Assembly (NCBI GenBank): GCA_011316305.1
Contig: SAUG01000024.1
Span: 412,267-476,266, forward strand
Direction of reading: 5' to 3'
Source: Rusavskia elegans
Taxonomy: Eukaryota > Ascomycota > Lecanoromycetes > Teloschistales > Teloschistaceae
Length of the DNA stretch: 64,000 bases
Under the pieces are notes generated by a model, which had not been told where the DNA came from, ran no database searches, and was given only the letters and a program-made list of their open reading frames with translations. This document shows, in pieces, positions 59,893 through 64,000 of this stretch. Position 1 is the first letter of the stretch; each line of letters starts with the position of its first letter. A program made the translations under genes and the position numbers.

Positions 59893-61682
59893 ATGGCTCC
59901 ACGTCGCAAAGCCCCCGCCAAATCTAAACGTCGCAGCAAGCCCACTGCCAAAGTTCAGGCTCAGGCTCAACCTCCGCCTCAACCTCCGCGTCGACGAGCT
60001 GCTGTATCTCCAGAATTGCCGCCTACTACGCCAGCGCAGACCGGAGATGCCCCGGTGCCTCGCCGGCGCCTGGCCCCTGACCTTCAACGGCTTGTCCCTC
60101 GTCAACGTCAGCTTGTTTCCCAGAGAACCCCCCTTCCACCTGCCTTCCCCTTCCGTCCATCGTCCCCCCCCCCCCCCCAACATCGCCGCTTGATCCAGCC
60201 ATTTACGATAACCAGATGCTTCGGGGTATCGTGGAGGAGGAGGAGGAAGAGGATATTCAGGAGCCTAGGACTGACGTCAGCGCCTGCCTCCGTGTGGACA
60301 AAAAAGCAATATGGCAGTACCCTTTAGGCCTGTCTTTCCTAAACGACTTCAATTTCGATGATCTCGAGAAGAAGGTTGATTATGAGCTTGAAAAGGGCGG
60401 TTATTTTAAGCTTGGAGCTGAGATCAAGCTGGTCGTCGTCCAGGTTAAAGCCGTATATAATCGAGCTACCTGGAAGAGTCAATCTATGGATGAGCTTTCG
60501 TTTGCTAAGTGGATAAAGGTTCATGACCTGATTATTAATCAGGCTAATGCCTTTCCAAGTCAGCCTACGGTCGAGATACGATTCTCCATCAACGCTGAGA
60601 CGGACCCCGAGTTGGTGAAGCAATCCAAGAAGCTCGCTGCTGCTGCTAAGAGGCTTGAAGATACTCCATCGGAAGTGAGGCGCCCGTACCACTCGCAGTG
60701 ACCATTTGCAGGATGCAGCTGAGGAACGGGCCGAAGCCGCTGAGGCTGTTGGTAAAGAAAATAAGAGGCTTCTCGATCGTTGGATGTGTAACGACGAGCG
60801 ATGTATCAACACTAAAGATGGTAGAGGCTACTGTTACGTCGACATCGCCGGCGCCCATTATAATATGGATCAGAATCAGCAGCTTAAATGGGCAAAGGCT
60901 ATCCAACAAGGCGAAACAGGTGTCAGCATCGAGATCCCCCGAGAAGCCTCTACATACATTGGACGAAGAGGCAGGGGCCTGTTGATGGGAACTCGAAGGC
61001 GCCAAGTAAAGCTGAGGCGAAAGCTGAGGCAAGATCTACCCTAGATGAGCTGAAGGAACTGTTCAAGTTTTCTCATGAAATGAAATATCATGAGCAGTTA
61101 TCAATAATGCTAGATAACATGTGATCTACTAGCAAAAATAGCAGCGGATCTCAACAACCAGTACAACAAGCAGCACCTTATCCATATCCTATTTTCTCAC
61201 CGCCACCGCCGCCGCAGCTACAATGGCCTCTATATGGACAGCCCTATGGATCATACCAACAGCCATTGCAAGCTCCTATAGCTCCTACAGCACCTATAGC
61301 GCCTCCGCTCCCATCTTCGGCTCCACCGGCGGCGATTCAGGGGCCGCCGCCGCCCGAGAGACCTCGCTCATCGAGCCCTATCGCCCCCATAGAGGAAGCC
61401 GCCAACTTGGAAGAGCTGTTCTTTAGGTGGAAGCTTAGTACTGTTGCTGAGGATGAGAAAGAGGAATATAAGGCTGTTGAGCGTACTATCATGCAGAGGA
61501 GGTACAAATTAGCTCATATAAAAGCCATGTCATCTCCGCAGAATCCTATGTTTCACAGGGCTATTGAGTTGGGGATTCCGGATGGTATTGCATTGAATTT
61601 TAAGGAAGATTTAAAGCTATTCAAAGCTCACTGGCGCCGGCAGTCAGCGGCGCAGCTGTTGGCCAGCATGAGGCAGAATTAG
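59893..61682 (+). pseudogene. transposon accessory gene of unknown function, broken
   Basis: Roughly 590 codons spread over shifted frames. In order: a basic start (MAPRRKAPAKSKRR) and Pro/Arg-rich region; a frame change at a run of 15 C (60164-60178); a folded-looking block (WQYPLGLSFLNDFNFDDLEK, ELSFAKWIKVHDLI); an Ala/Lys/Glu coiled coil; then, after 60674, a frame change explained by a 37-nt GT-AG segment (60675-60711) or by an indel; a cluster C-x4-C-x9-C-x7-H (CNDERC...CYVDIAGAH) that could bind zinc; a frame change at five C (60936-60940); a stop TGA at 61122-61124; and a Pro/Gln-rich region with a helical C-terminus (NLEELFFRWKLSTVAEDEKE). I do not recognise the family. Its place between the inverted repeats suggests it moves with the transposase. 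Confidence 0.7.
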
Positions 61683-61774
61683 CTATAGGATCATCGTGTA
61701 TCTCTATCTCGTGTATCTCTATCTTATTTCTAGCAACGCAACGCATTCTATTGTACATTAAAGTCCTCAACACC

Positions 61775-62877
61775 TTATTCGGCAAGCTCCCGATTAAATG
61801 CCTGCATATCAGCTTCAAATGTAAGGTGCCCGTACGTACTGTGTTTGAAATGTTCGACTGCAAAACGGTCACATCGGCTTCTTTGGATTGCATACCTTAG
61901 GAATTCTCCAAAATCTCCACCAAATAACGGCCAAAGCTCGTGAAAATAGCGGCGAACCCAGGCCTTTAGGACCGAAAATGATAGCTCGATAGGATTGAAG
62001 TCTGGAGAATAGGGTGGGAGGTATTTAACCTCGCATCCTGCGGCCTCAATCGCCTCCTGAATTCTAGGATTGTAATAGAAGCTTGCATTGTCCATCACGA
62101 TAACACTCCGAGCCGCGGGAAAGGGTTGACAGCAAGGTAGCAGCTCATCTACCACCCATTCGTAGAAGGCATCTCCATTAAACCAGCCTTCTTTGATCGC
62201 TGGACATGGAAGGTAGCCTATAAAATGGTCAGTTGGGCTAGAGAAACTGGAGAAGCCGGCTTACCATCGATTGTGTAGGCAGGAAGGACGCTCCATGATC
62301 TCCCCCGGGTCCTATCTGCATGGTAGCGAGCTGCGTCACCGATAGGAGCGTAGGCACGATGGCGCCAACCAGTCATCTGATTGAACATAGACTCATCGAT
62401 ATAAACGAGCTGTTCAGCTGTTACATCAAGCATCTCAGCCAGCCAATGTGAACGAAGCTCCTCGCTCTGTCGGGGGTTACCGCCGCGCCGTTGACCCTGC
62501 TTAGGATTCCATCTTATTCTCTTTAGCAACCTCGATATCGTTGAACGGTTGACGAATATCCCCCACTCCTCCCACAAGAACCAAACCATCTCCTTCTGCA
62601 TAGCTCATGGTTGCTCCTTAAGGTAGGAGACGAGGGATTGCTGAGCAGCTCGATGAATGCGAAAGGGCGCGCCTTTAGGGCGAAATTGAGGCCGACAAGG
62701 TGAGCCCCAGATGAATAGGTTTTCCTGGATCTCATAGACTGTAGATTGACCGCAATGGAGCTCGGCGGCGATAGCATCAGGGCGCCAGTGGAGGAGAAGA
62801 AGGCGTACGATCTTTGACCGGATGGAAGGAGGTAGGGGCGCGCCGATGATTAAACTACCGGTATTCAGTGGCGGGGC
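61775..62877 (-). pseudogene. IS630/Tc1-mariner DD34E transposase, one intron, one nonsense codon
   Basis: Exons are 62265-62877 and 61775-62217, with a 47-bp intron (GTAAGC...CTGACCATTTTATAG). About 351 codons. The N-terminus has a helix-turn-helix (RSKIVRLLLLHWRPDAIAAE then LHCGQSTVYEI); a second motif is NRSTISRLLKRI. Catalytic acids: D in LVYIDESMFN, D in VIVMDNASFY, and E in SPDFNPIELSFS, with 34 residues between the last two. A TGA at 62605-62607, between KEQP and AMQKEM, is a nonsense change, probably from TGG. The frame is open back to a TAG just above 62877, with no ATG at the expected start, so the initiation codon is also lost or lies elsewhere. The copy is likely inactive though otherwise well kept. 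Confidence 0.87.
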
Positions 62878-62891
62878 CTATATAGGAGCTT

Positions 62892-63000
62892 CAAGAAGCT
62901 TCAAATTTTGGCTATAGAGACTGATGGGCTGATGGTTGATAGGTGGTTCTGGTTTACATACAAAATTAGGTGAGGCGCGCAGCACCAAAAAAAAAAAGCG
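62892..63000 (-). repeat. right terminal inverted repeat of the mariner-type element
   Basis: Reverse complement matches 59750-59857; followed by a poly-A tract and GCGCCGAATTTTT. Confidence 0.85.
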
Positions 63001-63300
63001 CCGAATTTTTCCAGAGAGTGGTGCACACGCTAAAATTTACCGATGCGTCCTGTTGACCTCCCGATATCTCTTGTCCACCAGTAGCGGTCACCACCACCAG
63101 CATATGCTCCCCGTACGCTCCCTCCCCTTGTACGCTCGTAGTCCGTCTGCGACGAAGACAATTGCATCTTCTACGATCAGTTCTACGACGTCTAATGCGA
63201 TCATTTCGTGTGCTTTAATTACGTTCCCCCAACGACCGCTAGAAGTTTCAAAACCATTAGCGCGAGCGTAGCGGTTTTGAAACGAGCGTAGAACGAGGGA
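63001..63300. other. GC-normal DNA with a perfect 11-bp-arm hairpin
   Basis: No gene supported. GTTTCAAAACC at 63245-63255 and GGTTTTGAAAC at 63273-63283 form a perfect inverted repeat around a 17-base GC-rich loop containing GAGCGTAG, which recurs just outside the arm. Confidence 0.55.
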
Positions 63301-64000
63301 GGATGCTCCGTCAGAAGAAAGACGACTATCACCAGCTCAGCAAGCTCTTGCCCTACCTCGGCGTCGCTGGACCCCAATGGAGACCAAGGCAAAAACGGCT
63401 TTCCATCTACCAGGACCAGCGTGTCTTGCACTACCAGCTCGACGCTAACGAACGCTGTGGTATCTTGTGCTTCTGTCACCTCGATGAGACACATGAAGCT
63501 CGAGACCTTTCAGCCTCCGTTATTGTCTCTCATCTGGGACTTTGGGACCTCGAAGCTTGGAGGGACGTGTCTCTATGTATTCAAGCTAGCTGCTGATACG
63601 CCACTGTACTCTGGTAGTGATCTCAAAAGCTTAGTCGTCACTGCCGCACAAGCATGTGTCCGGGAAACCTTTGACATCGCTAGGTCAATCACCATAGGCC
63701 ACTTCAGGCCCTGTGGAACTGTCCAATTCACCACGTGCGACTTGAGTATCACCAGCATCAATCCCGAAGACGGTTTCAATAGCATCGGGCAATCCGATTG
63801 CATCATCGTTGTCGCCAAATTCATCCCATGGTCCACTTCTAGGACTGAAAGATCGAATTGCTACTCTTCCAGAAGTGGAAATGCCCACGCCAAGTTGAAA
63901 GGTTTAGTATCCTCTGATTCACCGCCGAATAATCCCTTCATTACGTCTGCACCGAATATGCCGCCAGCAAAATCGTCATCAACCTCGCCGCACCCCCCCC
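63301..64000 (+). CDS. partial open frame with an AAA-ATPase-like C-terminal segment
   Basis: One plus-strand frame is open from 63301 past the window end; ATGs occur at 63484 and 63493. The stretch at 63583-63657 reads KLAADTPLYSGSDLKSL then VVTAAQACVRE, which resembles the small helical lid domain of mitochondrial-type AAA ATPases (xLYSGSDLKxL...AAxxxVRE). The residues before it (Ser/Thr-rich, then LIWDFGTSKLGG) and after it do not continue the AAA fold. It may therefore be a degenerate fragment, or an exon of a gene whose rest lies to the right. Low confidence. Confidence 0.35.

Larger units (their letters stand above)
59750..63000. mobile_element. Tc1/mariner (IS630)-type transposon with ~100-bp inverted repeats and two convergent genes
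   Basis: The left end (59750 to about 59857) and right end (about 62892-63000) are inverted copies, sharing GCGCCTCACCTAATTTT, GTAAACCAGAACCACCTATC and ATTTGAAGCTTCT. The exact outer limits and a TA duplication are unclear because the ends run into a poly-T/poly-A tract. Inside are a plus-strand accessory gene (59893-61682) and a minus-strand DD34E transposase (61775-62877) that meet tail to tail 92 bp apart. CpA/TpG are normal, so the element is not RIPed although it abuts the RIPed block. Confidence 0.85.

Overview
This window is a chromosome segment of a filamentous ascomycete (Pezizomycotina). The genes have short GT-AG introns (about 47-115 bp, one of 185 bp), CTNAC/CTGAC-type branch sites and ascomycete-type housekeeping proteins. 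They stand next to a long AT-rich block carrying the signature of repeat-induced point mutation (RIP): CpA and TpG are almost absent, TpA is in excess and CpG is kept. I cannot name the genus from sequence alone.

Region A (1-18.8 kb) is ordinary gene-rich DNA with eleven genes: the 3' end of an SR-rich protein gene, a cwf18/CCDC12 splicing factor, a mitochondrial-type PPR protein, TFIID subunit TAF13, the small Golgi protein Kish (KSH1, four exons, the first being only the ATG), a conserved hypothetical, ribosomal protein S23 (uS12), an F-box protein, a single-pass membrane hypothetical, ATP phosphoribosyltransferase (HIS1), and a Kelch-repeat membrane protein next to the repeat block. Exon structures were rebuilt by hand from splice sites, reading frame and family alignment. 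They give whole-codon totals and, where known, the expected family lengths (Kish 72 aa, S23 145 aa).

Region B (18.8-59.7 kb) is a nest of RIP-degraded transposable elements. I resolve five kinds: (i) a hAT family with termini TAGACTGGCC...GGCCAGTCTA and 8-bp target duplications, in sizes from 150 bp to 3.1 kb; (ii) a Ty3/gypsy element with 240-bp LTRs (45114-53459) plus a truncated 5' copy; (iii) a second Ty3/gypsy element with about 392-bp LTRs (36059-44009); (iv) a roughly 0.93-1.0 kb family, called S here, with 10-15 bp target duplications and a conserved internal reading frame; (v) a roughly 600-bp family, called D here, with terminal inverted repeats and GGCTAAGACGG-type repeats. They are nested up to four levels deep. 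One S copy is split into pieces spread over 19.3 kb.

Region C (59.75-63.0 kb) is a non-RIPed Tc1/mariner (IS630)-type transposon with terminal inverted repeats of about 100 bp and two convergent genes: a DD34E transposase (one intron, one nonsense codon) and a long proline-rich, coiled-coil, Cys-motif protein of unknown function broken by frameshifts and a stop. This two-gene element is the most unusual item in the window.

Region D (63.0-64.0 kb) returns to GC-normal DNA with an open frame running off the end that carries an AAA-ATPase-like segment.
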